From Mucidula mucida (Eukaryota; Basidiomycota; Agaricomycetes; Agaricales; Physalacriaceae), in contig JADNYV010000010.1 of assembly GCA_015501055.1 (NCBI GenBank), forward strand, positions 310,001 to 374,000: a DNA stretch of 64,000 bases, given 5' to 3'. The notes under the pieces were generated by a model. It searched no databases, was not told where the DNA came from, and saw only the letters and a list, made by a program, of their open reading frames with translations. How positions within the stretch are numbered: the first letter of the stretch is position 1; each line of letters starts with the position of its first letter. The translations under genes and the position numbers were made by a program. This document shows positions 24,420 through 35,335 of this stretch, piece after piece.

Positions 24420-25060
24420 AAGCCCCACATACACTTTACTCTACATCTTACCTTTGCCTTTAACACCTTTCTGGGCCTCATACTTGTCCTCTGCCTCCGC
24501 AGCGAGGAATTGTGCACGGTCCAAGAGAGGACGTACAATAGATGGCGGAACCCCAATTTCAACAAGAGTGTTCTCGGGGAAAATGAGAAGTCCGTTAACA
24601 TACGGCGCACCCCAGGACCTCAACAGCTGATCAACGGCCTCAATCGAAAAGTAGGGGAAAGCCGGCCAAAGCCCTTGAGGACCACATGTGTGGAGGGATA
24701 CGTCAAGGTGGGACCTGGCGTCGCGAGCAAGAACGCCAGAGGGTCATCGACCGCTTCCAAAGTAGTAAAATCAAAGTCCGTAGCACTATACACCGTGCTA
24801 ACTTCGCTGCCTCCAACCTTCTGGTCGAGTGGGAAGCTCGACGACGATGATGACAATGGCGCCGACGCCGACGCCACTGATGCTGCTGCCGCCACCACCG
24901 CGGTTGATGTTGCCGTACTCCCATTAAGCTCCGCCGTATCCATAAAAGAGGTCTCAGCCTACGCAACTGTTAGCTTGGGTAAGTGGTTCACAACAGAAAC
25001 ATACCAATCCCAATGTCGATGAAGAAGCATCACCATAAAAGTGGTTATTGATGACGGTAG
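24420..25060 (-). other. further minus-strand coding-like segments inside the transposon
   Basis: Frames near 24441-24640 (WPAFPYFSIEAVDQLLRSWGAP...VKGKGKM then stop) and 24640-24943 (an Ala/Ser-rich run, then LEAVDDPLAFLLATPGP) look coding. They may be the end of a second passenger gene, but I could not join them by splice sites without a stop. Unrecognised. Confidence 0.35.
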
Positions 25061-25091
25061 GCGTTATCGAAGATGGCGTTGCAGTCCCTTC

Positions 25092-26302
25092 TTATGAGCT
25101 TGGCTTTTTCTGGCGACGACTATGGCTGGCGGATAGAAAGCAGTCCTGAAAGACAATATGGTTCGGCGGATGCTCCAAGTTGGCATTATCCTTATTGAGA
25201 GCCTGAACCATGTCCTTGTCAGTAGTGTAAGAATGTCAGAATATGTAGGACTCACCCATTCCTTCGCCCAGAGAGATAGCAATTGAACAGTGAGATCAAG
25301 ATGACTACTATCCGGGCGAACAAAGCAGTAGCGGCCGGGATGCTTTGAACATTCATAACGTGTCTTGAGAGCCTTAAGCTGCTCAACGGCGAGGCTCTCC
25401 GCAGGCTTGACCGTCCGTGTCCGAGAAGTCATGGTAGGGGCAGAGGGAGCAGAAGGAGCAGAGGGAGCAGAGGGAGCATCGGTCGGTGCATCCTAGAAAC
25501 ATTTAGAAGGGAATGAAATACGTTGGTGATACGCACCATGTTGTAAATCCTTATAACCACTTCTCGTGTTCGCGCTCGAATCATCTTTCGCAGCGCTTCC
25601 CGGACCATATCCTTCCAGTCTGAAGCAGATGTAAGAGTTATTGGGGGGTCGCGAACCCTCATATTGCGCCATTTGTACGCCAACAAAGTGTACAAAGGAA
25701 CTCGCATGCGCTGGCACAATTGTTGGAGGCCGGTATTGAAATCCGCACCGCTCGAAATTGACAGAGTCCCGTTGACGGGAGCCTGCCCAATAATGTTGGA
25801 TGCAAGAGGAACAATAAACATTAACTGGGGACGAGCGGGGTCGTTTGGCGCTAACGATCCGAGCCTCGGCCAGCCTGACCACCATATGAGTTATTGTACA
25901 TGGACAAACGAAAAAAACGTACTTGGTTGAACCTGAGGTGGAGCCTGAGCGGCTAAAGTCTGCTGTGGCCGCTGGGAACCGGCCTCGTAAGGTGGCGGAG
26001 GCGTTGCAGGACGCTGAACTGAAGGAGGAAGGACAGGCGCGCTATTCTGACCGGGGAATGTGTCGTCGGGGTCAGGAAAAAGCTGGTCTTCTTCGTCGCC
26101 GTCTTCCTCAAGCTCGGGTGTCACTGCTCTCCATCCAGTGGCGGCTCCTTGCAGTGTCACAATAAAGGGAGGAGGGGGAGGAGGAGGAGGAAACGGTGCC
26201 CAGAGGTTTGCATCGGAAATCTGGGCGTCAAAGGAAGTATTGATAGAATCGTGAAGATGAGCCGAGCATTGGACAAATGTGGGTCGTGCAGTTTTCCTGC
26301 TG
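25092..26302 (-). CDS. transposon passenger gene, unknown function
   Basis: Inside the 4.15-kb element, opposite in direction to the transposase. Supported parts in order: a Pro-rich exon near 25930-26302 (WAPFPP... then GWRAVTPELEEDGDEED), an exon near 25550-25830 (TGLQQLCQRMRVPLYTLLAY...), then DAPTDAPSAPSAP...KALKTRYECSKHPGRYCFV and, after a 5' GTGAGT intron near 25258, DMVQALNKDNANLEHPPNHI to a TAA at 25092. The C..H...C pattern with LSLWAKEW resembles unnamed agaric proteins. The 5' end is unresolved and may extend to ~26.6 kb. No function is proposed. Its location suggests cargo or a captured host gene. Confidence 0.5.
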
Positions 26303-26879
26303 GGCGGACTGGCTGAGCGTCATCCCAGTGCACGATTCTCTTTATCGCGGGAATGAGTAGGCATAGTATAGTGAATTCCAGGAAATAACAGCACATACCA
26401 AGCAGAATAAATACCTGTCGCAGTTGCCACTAATATCACCCCTACGCAACCACTCATTATTGCGCGCCTCACTGGGGACAGTCCGTACAGCAGGTGGAGA
26501 CACTAGAGCCAGCCAAATTAGCGGCATGCCATATGCGTAATTTCCGTGAAAAACGAACACTTGGAGAGTGCGCACTGTCGTCGTCTTGTTTACGGTCTGG
26601 TTGTCATCGTGACATGGAGGTTGTGGATGAGAAGTTGGCCGCGGCGCCTCGTGCCCAACTTGTCCTATTTAGGTTTAAGACAAGATTCTGAACAAGATTC
26701 GATTTACTAAATAGGATATGTGTACAGGGTCTACACTACCCTGAGCAGAAATTTGGAGTGGAGCAAACTGCGGAAGGTGCACATTTCACTGCAACGCACT
26801 GTAGAATTGAACGGCCTCCTTGGCGACCGCGTCCATCTTCATGCGTCAGAGCCCACACCGTATGAAGAAATCATTAATA

Positions 26880-27216
26880 GTCCTCCTCAATTCCAGTTTA
26901 TTTCTCAGTTTATTTTGCGTCATCGAAGGGTCCAAAACTGATGGCCATCATGGCGGGAGTCAGGGTGGCCGCCTCTGGCCCGCTCAACAAACACTACACA
27001 AGCTCTCAGCTAGGATTCAGCCTGGTTGACGAAGGGGGGCATTTGATCTCCAAATCTGCAACTTGAACGGGGCTGCGGGCTTCAGTAACGGTGGAGAACG
27101 ATACGCGTCGACAAGGTATGGATGGACGCGTCTCAGGGTTTTCGCAAGACTGACCCGTCCTTCCGTTCCTGGCATCAAAAAATAAACTGGAGAAATAAAC
27201 TGGAATTGAGTAGGAC
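26880..27216. mobile_element. 337-bp MITE with TA target duplication
   Basis: Ends 26880 to about 26925 and about 27172-27216 are inverted copies (GTCCT..CTCAATTCCAG then TTTATTTCTC), with minor differences. TA lies at 26878-26879 and 27217-27218. No coding capacity. Its sequence differs from the nested MITE at 22686, so it is a separate family. Confidence 0.82.
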
Positions 27217-27218
27217 TA

Positions 27219-28938
27219 ATGGCCCAGCTTAAGGCGTTTGTGTCGTGCATTTTTGCTTAACATCTATTCAAGTAGTCATTCCAACCATGTTTCAATCCCT
27301 CAGTGTCACAAACCGATTCAATAGTCATCAAGATCAGTTTGACCGACTCGTGGTATAGTATGCTTACGATACCGGAGCTAGTACTTCAGCTTAAACTAAC
27401 GCCGACCTGGAACGGAGCCCCAGTCGATTCAGCATCGCTTCGGCGCCTCGGGGTACGGCGCGCGTAAGAGAGTCGCGCTTGGCTCAAGCTCATGCCAGGA
27501 GCAACCGAAGGAGTCAGCGCAAGAAGGAATGTCGCGAAGAGCGCATGACGCGTTCGGGGAGCGCGGCTTGGCAGCGTTGTATCTACAATGTCACCGTCTT
27601 TGCTGGCATTGGTGAGAAAGATGAATGTTCTATGCGCGGACGTTGACGAAGAAGAGCCTGAACGCAAGATGATTGATAACTAGTGGCGTGTACGATGATC
27701 ATGCAGTATGAATTACGGGTGTAGATTAAAATCGAAAATGTTCTCACCCAGATGAATCCAACATGCGAGGCTCTACGGGCTGTCAGCTCGTGATGTATTG
27801 TAGCTTTCTTACGCATGTATATATGTACCCCAGGCTGTTTGGGAGCGATTCTGCATCAGCATCGGTGTTGACATCGGAGACATGCGTTATTTACGTCGGA
27901 GCTCAGGCCGTAGGAGGAGGCGAGAGCCCATCTCATTACCGTCGGAGGTCGACATAGACTTGTTATCGGGTTTAATATCTTCTCCTTAGGAAGTATCCGA
28001 GTCGTAACGAAAACAGTGTCGAGCCGCGGCACAACAGTCCAACGTGCAGTTAGAATCGGATGCAAGCTTCGTAAAATGAATCGTAGAAGTAGAGCTTCTC
28101 GTGTTGGTAAGACGCTCTAGCCTACCTTCATCTGTTCGAGATAGTGGCGATTCTTCAACGTTGCGGAACAACCGGACACGTCCAATACAGAGTACGCCAC
28201 ATTTGTGGCGCCAAGTATCTACTCTGCCATATGAGACGACGACACGCGAAATAGATCCTATTAGGATCTACGGGGTGCATCAAGAAGGGCATGGCCGGAC
28301 CACACCGCATATGGCTATATGGAAGACCACATAATGATGATACATCAGCACCGACTCGGTTGGCCTCCAGTGTCGTTCGGTCTGCGAACTTTAGTCCAAG
28401 GGGAGAGGTGTAGGGCAAGGCGTGTTATTGGAAGGTGCATCTCGGGGTTAGGGGACTGCAGGCGGTTTCTACTAAGCCTTCAAAAACAAGGAGTCACTTT
28501 TTGGCTAAGTCCTGCTCCGGAAGAACACGCTGAGTTTACTTGGGCAACCTAGCCTCACGACAAGAGAGTAGCAGCGGGGAACTGAAGCACATAGCGATGG
28601 ACTATGTGGATGATGAGACAAGATAGATAATGGCGAGAAGCGAGTATACCAGCCAGGCTCTTCTGGATGTGGCGTCTCCAGCGGCGGTTGGCGATCTTTT
28701 TGGCCTCTGATTCGTTCTATGGCGTTCAGACGGCGTTGAGCCAGAGGAGAGTCAGTTCTACATGGTTGAGGAACGACTAGGTGCGTTTGGGCAGGATTGT
28801 GGATATATATATATGAGGTCAACAAACAATTTGGGGTGTTCACAGCCATACGGCAGTACGAGCAAGCAATGAAAGTGTAGTGATGGGTGGAAGTAGGATC
28901 GATGCTGGTCCCGTGTTTCAGGCTTTCCTCTTACCACC
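27219..28938. other. gene-poor stretch
   Basis: Short frames only. One at 27386-27667 (minus) is Ser/Arg/Ala-rich without a motif. Another at 27986-28171 (minus) ends in a stop, with no clear exon partner. I see no supported gene; the stretch is probably remnant repeat DNA 5' of the LINE fragment. Confidence 0.45.
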
Positions 28939-29754
28939 ATGTTTCAGGCAGCGCAGAAACGCGCGCAGCATGCCGCGCTGGACGACAAAATCACCTCCTC
29001 AATCTCGCTCTATCTCTTACATGGACGTCTCGAGCCGCAAGACGATGGTCCTTCTAAGCACATCACATCCTGCCTCCGGCACTATCTGTCTCGCGTGACG
29101 ATTGCGAATCATCGTTTTGCGATGACGAGAATTCTCCTGGCCGCGCATAATCTTCACGGTGTTCACCACACTTATTCACGAGTGACTGACGAACTCCAAC
29201 AGTGCCGTATGTGTCATGCACACAAAGAGACAGCGGAGCATATGCTACTCCAGTGTAGCGCCGACAAAGCGACAAAGCGCATTCGCAAAGAATTCTTTCG
29301 GCACCTGGCAGAGACAACCCATGCACGATTCGTTCCGAAAGCATTGACAGATAGTGCAGCATTGTTTTGGCTGCAATCCATTTTGTTTGAGTGGCAGGCA
29401 GCCGCCAGCGTCGCGCGATGGGTGTACCACACAGCACGGAGGTGGAAAGCATTATCATTACTTCCATGTGAAGTGCACACAGAGTTGATGCGTCAACGAG
29501 ACGACGATGTCGAAGAGGTCATTCTTTACGTAGCAGCGTATCATAATTTGGTACTTACCTGTCCTTGTTTGTATTGTTACTGGTTCTTGAGGGGACGGAC
29601 CCTCGGGGTTGATACTGATACTACTACTACACGCCCAGAATTTTACTTTCTGAAAAGCATTAAAGACCATTTTACACACGCAGAATCCTACTTTCTAAAA
29701 AGCTGTGGCCGAAAAGGACGCCGATATATCACTATGGACCCCAAACTGGGTTGA
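28939..29754 (+). pseudogene. 3' fragment of a non-LTR retrotransposon (LINE) ORF2
   Basis: An open frame of 271 codons that looks like the extreme C-terminus of a LINE polyprotein. It has a region like LSRVTIANHRFAMTRILLAAHNLHG followed by a zinc-knuckle CRMCHAHKETAEHMLLQC (C-x2-C-x7-H-x4-C), the signature downstream of reverse transcriptase and RNase H in Tad1-like fungal elements. Upstream of ~28.9 kb no reverse transcriptase motifs were found, so the copy is 5'-truncated, as is usual for target-primed insertion. The tail past residue ~200 (FYFLKSIKDH...) has an internal near-repeat. No start codon is meaningful. Confidence 0.65.
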
Positions 29755-31739
29755 AGTAACTGGGTGGCCGGGTGATTTTAACCTTTCCCCCAGGTTTTCT
29801 GGTCCTAACACGGTGAAATCTGATCTAGTCAATTCCACTAGTTCTTGAGGTGGAATGTTTTCCGACCTGTTCCACGGTGATTTTAACCTTGCAACGACAT
29901 TCACCTGTTCACATTCACCCGCTTTTCGAGTGATTCATAATTTGAGGCACCGAGGTGCAAAGAAATGTCCATTGATACCCGCTACAAGAGAATCTCGTGA
30001 CCAAACGCGGCGCGTTGAGATATTTTCAGGATTGTCGTCGCGAGTCTCGGGAAGATCCTCAGGCCGATAACGCATTAGTCTCCGATCACGTGCATGTTGG
30101 ACTTGTCTTCTACCCACCATCTCGAATGCAACGAGCAGCTTTCGCATTCTTACCCGACAATACCACCAATTTGACCTGCCTTGGTGCTCTACCACTCCCA
30201 CAACCATTGAATTTTCCTGGACGAGTACAATCCGTCGTCGCGTGCCTTCAAGAGGAATCAAAACATTGGCTCGACAACGCAAGTTGTTGACGAATCGAGG
30301 ACGATTGGACCGATCCGAGAACGGGCGTGGACGAAACAACACAAGCAATAAATGATTTCGAGGACGAGCACGAACGAAATGCCTCAAGGACGGGTGCGAC
30401 CGAAATGCTTCGAGGACGAGCGCAACCGAAATGCTTTGAGGACGAGCGCGAACGAGACGATTTCAGGACGAGTGTGTACCGCACCAGCGACTGAGGACGC
30501 AGTGATTCGCGGACAGACGAGGACGAGTATATGCAACGGCAACTCAATTTGCACTCACGCGAGGACGATTGGCCCGTTACTACCAGGAAGGATCATACTC
30601 TGACTTGGATACGATTGAATGCCTTCTTGTAACTAGGTTCGATTGTGCAGACAGCAATGAAGGTGGTGGATGAAACAGTGAGCCAGTACAGTCGCTTTCC
30701 AGCCTGGTGTGTCTCTTATTCCTTTTATCCTACTATCTCATATTACAACAGATTTCCAGCAAGCCGTGGGGCGTGCAAGATAGGATACGTCTCGCTTTGT
30801 AGCTTATACGTCCCATGCATTTCAATGGATATATGGTTCCCCCCGTTTTTATGTGTCGATTTCGTGAACTGGTAAATCGGCTGATATCATCTAAGAAGGT
30901 GGTGGTTCTGGTATCGACAGTCACCCGTAAACGGACTGGAAATCACTCGGGAAACAAGTGGAAGCGGGCTATCTAGTGAAATATTCCCCTTGTCTACGAC
31001 CGGTTTAAATACACAATTTTCACCAGCATTTAACCCTGATAGGTGCTGGGTGGTTATCACCGGTGAACCAGTTTACTCTCACTTGCTTGCACCATGTTTC
31101 CTAGTGAAATTCAGCCCGTAGAACACGTTGAATTCAACTTGGTCCGCGGCTCACAGGATATCCGGACCATTGAGTACGATACCACTCCTGGTTCATTCAT
31201 GTCTCCAACATCCTACGTCTAAACCGTTCTCCAAAACTGGTTTACATTTCTGTGTATGGTACCGCGACGAAGTCTTGAGCGAGCCTGTCGAGGAGAATAG
31301 ACGATTCGACAGATCGATGCGCCACAATATCCATGCTCGGGTTCCCGTCTAGGTCTGCCTTGTCCTCCGATATCGTCATTCACTCCCTCATACCCTGCAT
31401 CATGCGCGTATTCATTCGGCAGTCGACATTTCAACGTGCCGCCTGTTGTAATGGAGCACGGTCTCGAACTTCGCAGAGGCGGACGCACGTCTGCGTGGCG
31501 CTCTCCTCCTCCCTTGTACCGTAGCGATATCTGGATTCGAGCTCCAATATTCTAGGCGCTTCTCCCCCAAACACCGCTCGTGGCGCTGGGAAACACTAGT
31601 GTGGCAGTCGATCCAGAGTTCTCGACCTCTGTCTAGACATTCATAAATTGGATCTCGCCGAATCCAGAATGAAATGATTGCATAGAAATACAGTGTGTGG
31701 GTCCTCTAAATAGGTGAAATGCAATGCAGATAAGTATGT
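29755..31739. other. gene-free region with minisatellite
   Basis: Two kilobases with no supported gene. Near 29772 and 29880 a GGTGATTTTAACCTT phrase is repeated. A 26-bp minisatellite lies at 30360-30464. The rest holds only short unrelated frames. Confidence 0.5.
30360..30464. repeat. 26-bp minisatellite, four units
   Basis: Units at 30360-30385, 30386-30411, 30412-30437 and 30438-30464 share (G/A)AGGACG(A/G)G(C/T)(A/G)C(G/A)A(A/C)CGA followed by AATGC or GACGA. GAGGACGA-like phrases also occur outside the array between 30295 and 30570. The 26-bp period is not a multiple of three, so coding repeats are unlikely. Confidence 0.8.
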
Positions 31740-33558
31740 TCAGTCGACATCCATAAGATCTTCCCCACTCTCCTCCCCCGCGCGCTTATACAGCGCCTCG
31801 CGAACGACCTCATCCGCGGTCAAATTACCGAGCGAGCACAACGCCTCTGCAAGGTTCCTCCTGCGCTCCTCCTCCTCCTCGCCTTGCTGACCACGTCCTT
31901 TTTCAAGGAACGCAATGGCCTTCTGCAAGTCTTCCCTCGCATCATCCGCTTCCTCCGTGTTCAACACGGCATAATCCTCCGCCTCCAGGCGATCCTCGAT
32001 ATCTGCCGCATAAGCAGATCCCGCAATCAGCCAACACTTGCCGCGGGCACGGCTAATAATGCTGCGCCACGCCTCCATATCGGCCTCCATCTTCATCTGG
32101 TTGAGGACCGAGTCTGCCCACGAAGCCCAAAACTGCCGCTCAGACGCGCGAGGGAGCTTTTCAGAAAGAAGCATCACCTCGGACGCGATGGTGTAGAGCT
32201 CCTTTGGACGGCTAAATGCCTCTGGGAAGCTTTTGATGGTATGGGTAGGTGTAGCTTGTGAGTGCGCGCTGCCAGTCTGAGTTCCTGCACTGACGTGACA
32301 AGATTTCTTGCAGGCTGAAGATGTCGGGTCACTAAAGGACCTGACGAGGCGGGGAGGGATGACAAGGTGTTGGGGATGGGGCATGTGGAAGATACCACGG
32401 GAGAACTGGTCCATGGCAAGCATCATGAGATGATTTGGGGTAGCATTGGAAAGTGTCATGCGCCGGGTAAGGGGCGGTCGCCGCATCGCTATTGCCGCAA
32501 AAGGCGACTCCATCGGCCAGGCGGGCTCGTCAGCACAAAAGTCGGCGACGCAATCCGTATTGCTGGGGTCTCTACTGATTGTGGCGTCGGCTATAGCGAC
32601 GAGGGTGCGCCCCCAGATGATGGCCATCCGCCAATCTTCCGGGGCATCACAGCCAGTGCCATTGACGAGGCTGGGCAGATTGTCGCCGGTCTCAAAGACG
32701 TCGAGTGCTGCCAGCCAGTATGGTATCGGTGAATCTGGTTCACCAGTAAGAGCGAGGCTGCCGTCCTGGTCGATGAGATTGCCAAAGAGGAATAATGCTG
32801 TCCCAAGAATGGCGTGAAACGCAGTGGGCAATTCGACGCAAGTGCTAGCAAACAGTGAGCACTTGTTGGCAGAGCATTCATATTACTCACCATGGCTTGC
32901 GCTTCTGCAGTGGCAAGTCCCAAGACTGCTTAGGCTTCTCCTCTGCTGGCGTTGTCGCCGTCGCCGTCGCTGCGTCAACCGTCTTTGGAGCCGCGAAAAG
33001 GATCGATGGATCCTGATAAAAGTTCAAGAACGAATGACATTCATGGATGACCCCGCGCAGCAAAGGGAGGGAGTCGCTAGCGCTGCCCGTCTCATACTGC
33101 TCTGCCGCCTTGTCGAACAAGTCCTTGAGATCCATCCAGTCCTCCAAATCGCACGACTTCTTCGCCTCTGTCTGCGACCCTCCAAATGCCGTTGATGTCG
33201 TATCCATTATCCGTTGTCTTCGCGTCCAACCGCTTTCTCTGACCGGTATCAAACTGTCCAAGCCGCACTTTTGTCGACGGGCAAAGTCCCAATGGTACAC
33301 GTCGTCGTCGTCGTCGGTGCTGCTGCTATCTGGCTCTGAAACGTTGGAGAGACGGCGTTGTCGTTTAAATGTGGGCGGGCTGGAGACTGAGGAGATGCTC
33401 TCAAAGTCGTTAAAGTCGTCGTGGTCGGTGTCTGAATCCGCTTTCCTTTCAGGGACATCGCAACGTGGTGTATTGGCAGCGCGAGTTGTCGCACGGGCCC
33501 ATAATCCGCGCTGTCTCTTTGTCGGCGGTGCGGACGTCGACGTCGACGCTACCGGCAT
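31740..33558 (-). CDS. Ett1/Nro1-like protein
   Basis: Probable member of the Ett1/Nro1 family (enhancer of translation termination 1 in budding yeast; Nro1, regulator of the prolyl hydroxylase Ofd1, in fission yeast), a nuclear TPR-like protein. Two exons, 32891-33558 and 31740-32844, with a 46-nt intron, give 1773 nt (590 aa). The N-terminal ~140 residues are basic and Ser/Asp-rich with nuclear-localisation-like KRQR runs. The family-like core starts at LKDLFDKAAEQYETG...LLRGVIHECHSFL, continues with PTAFHAILGTALFLFGNL after the intron and ends in helical repeats (WSSWADSVLNQMK-like, KCWLIAGSAYAADIED, REDLQKAIAFLEKG). The family usually has 400-600 residues. The call rests on the core pattern and should be confirmed by profile search. 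Confidence 0.7.
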
Positions 33559-35335
33559 ACTGGCTAGAATGGCGGGGAAATTGGACCACGCGCCAGAACG
33601 GCCAGGGCTTTTATTCTAGGCGCCCAGGATGGCCTACTGTGTCTGGACTTGCAAGTCTAGATTTGATTGGCCTGGTCCGATCACTGATTTTCCTCACGTT
33701 GCATCATTTCAGAATAACGAATCACCGACTCTGCCTCTACTCTGCTCGGGCGCTGTCCTCTCATGTATTACCGCAGCTGCTATCCGGTCCTACTTGTCTT
33801 TTTCTCGTCTTTTTCCGTATTTTAGTGCAGCTTATACGAGCTTTATGCGTTCCCGCACTCTCATGGAGATTTCGGCCAGCCAATCGCACTTGACGACGTT
33901 TTACCTACATCCAATGATATCTGGCTTGCGAAGCGACTTCTGATTCGCTACGCACTCGGTAATTATCGCAATCTCCCAACACCACGCACCGTTATCCAGC
34001 GATTGGCCAAGGCGTGTACGTGAACCTCTGCGGCGAATAGTATTCAAGACCGAGGCCCACCGGCACTCTCCTGGCAGCGTTCACGGGTGGCCAATCACCG
34101 ATTTCCTGTGTCTTAACCTGGTCAGTGTCCAATCACAGTCGACTCACCTGACCTACTGAATATATCAAGCTCGCTGTCCAATCGCCTTTGCTCTATTCGC
34201 GCAGCTGGCCTTCGGTTTCAACCTCCCTTGATGAAACGTGTCTTCAAATATACTACTACAGTCCTAGTTCTTTTCTCAGGCTGGTGGTCGAGGGGAATAC
34301 GCTGGCTCTTAGTGTAGGCTTCCCGTTCAACCTTCCAGCCTTCCGGGAAGCTGCGCACGGCTATTCCACTGCTTCCCGACATATCTCAACCATGGTCGGG
34401 CGGAGCATGTACATATTCTTAGAATTCAATGTAATGTCAACGGCGAGCATTGTTCCTTCCTCTCGTAACTTTTGATCGTCTAGACTTCATTGGCGAATGT
34501 AGGACCTTTGTTCGACAGTAGCGTCCGGAGGCATCATCTTCCTGGTTCTTTGCCTTCTTGGAAACAATTTGTTCTTATCGTTCAGCTAGCCTCGTAGTTG
34601 AAACGACGGCTTCATCGCCGACAAATCTTCAGACGATGGCCTTGGAACTGAACACATACATTCCTTGTTATGATGAGCGCTTAGGACTGCATTGCTCTCC
34701 TTCGGTCTTCAATGTCTACCGCGAGGTATATGTCGAACACTGTACAACACCTGCATTGTAGGATCATAGTTCAATATTGTCGCCGTTGATCAACCAAGTA
34801 AATCTCGGGAGGTGACAAGTCAAGTCGCGACTCACATTGAATGTGGATGATGATGTTGGCTTGGTAAATCATGATCAAGGCGTTTACACCGCTTTCCGTC
34901 GGTTCTCAACTTATCCCGCATCTTGAAATCTTCTTGATCACCCAAGCAAGTCACCCAAGGTCGACCAAGTGAGGAAAACTGAATCAGTGTGTACGTTGAT
35001 GACGATCACTCACACAGAGATCACATTATGATCATATGCTCCTCATCCAGTATGGAGACTTCCTCCTCTACAGCAACTCGCAGAAACCTTGGCTGTAACA
35101 CGAACACTGGAAGGATGATCCATGTATCCCCCCCCCTCCCCAACCACACGGCCGCTCCGCCTTGGGGATGGCTCGTCAATGATGCGACATGTGCTCTCCA
35201 AACCCTCCCCATCACTTCCATCAAAGACCACATGCCTCGCCATTCCCATCGCCGACTATATATGCAATGGCTCTCTCCAATCCCCGGTCCTGAATCTGCA
35301 TCTGCTCCACTATACGCGCTGGCGCCACCGCCGCG
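33559..35335. promoter_or_regulatory. divergent intergenic region with CCAAT cluster
   Basis: 1.8 kb between two divergently transcribed genes, so it holds both promoters. CCAAT pentamers occur at 33880-33884, 34092-34096, 34130-34134 and 34179-34183, with inverted ATTGG at 33664-33668 and 34002-34006. This is more than expected for such a short stretch and fits HAP-complex sites. No TATA element stands out. Open frames here (for example 34188-34475 and 34989-35489) have no motif and are treated as chance. Confidence 0.4.

Larger units (their letters stand above)
22669..26818 (+). mobile_element. 4.15-kb DNA transposon with ~140-bp inverted repeats and passenger gene
   Basis: The left end (22669-22685, then 23042 to about 23162) and the right end (about 26676-26818) are inverted copies of each other over ~140 bp with few mismatches. 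The left copy is interrupted by a 354-bp MITE. Inside are an intact plus-strand DD34E transposase (23236-24375) and at least one minus-strand gene (25092 to about 26.3 kb). CTT directly borders both ends (22666-22668 and 26819-26821), a possible 3-bp target duplication, whereas the transposase type usually duplicates TA. The exact termini therefore need checking. Confidence 0.8.

Noticed and set aside
29935..30387. 150-codon minus-strand frame over the minisatellite
   Set aside because: Arg-rich product generated by the repeat and neighbouring DNA; the 26-bp period would shift frame in each unit.
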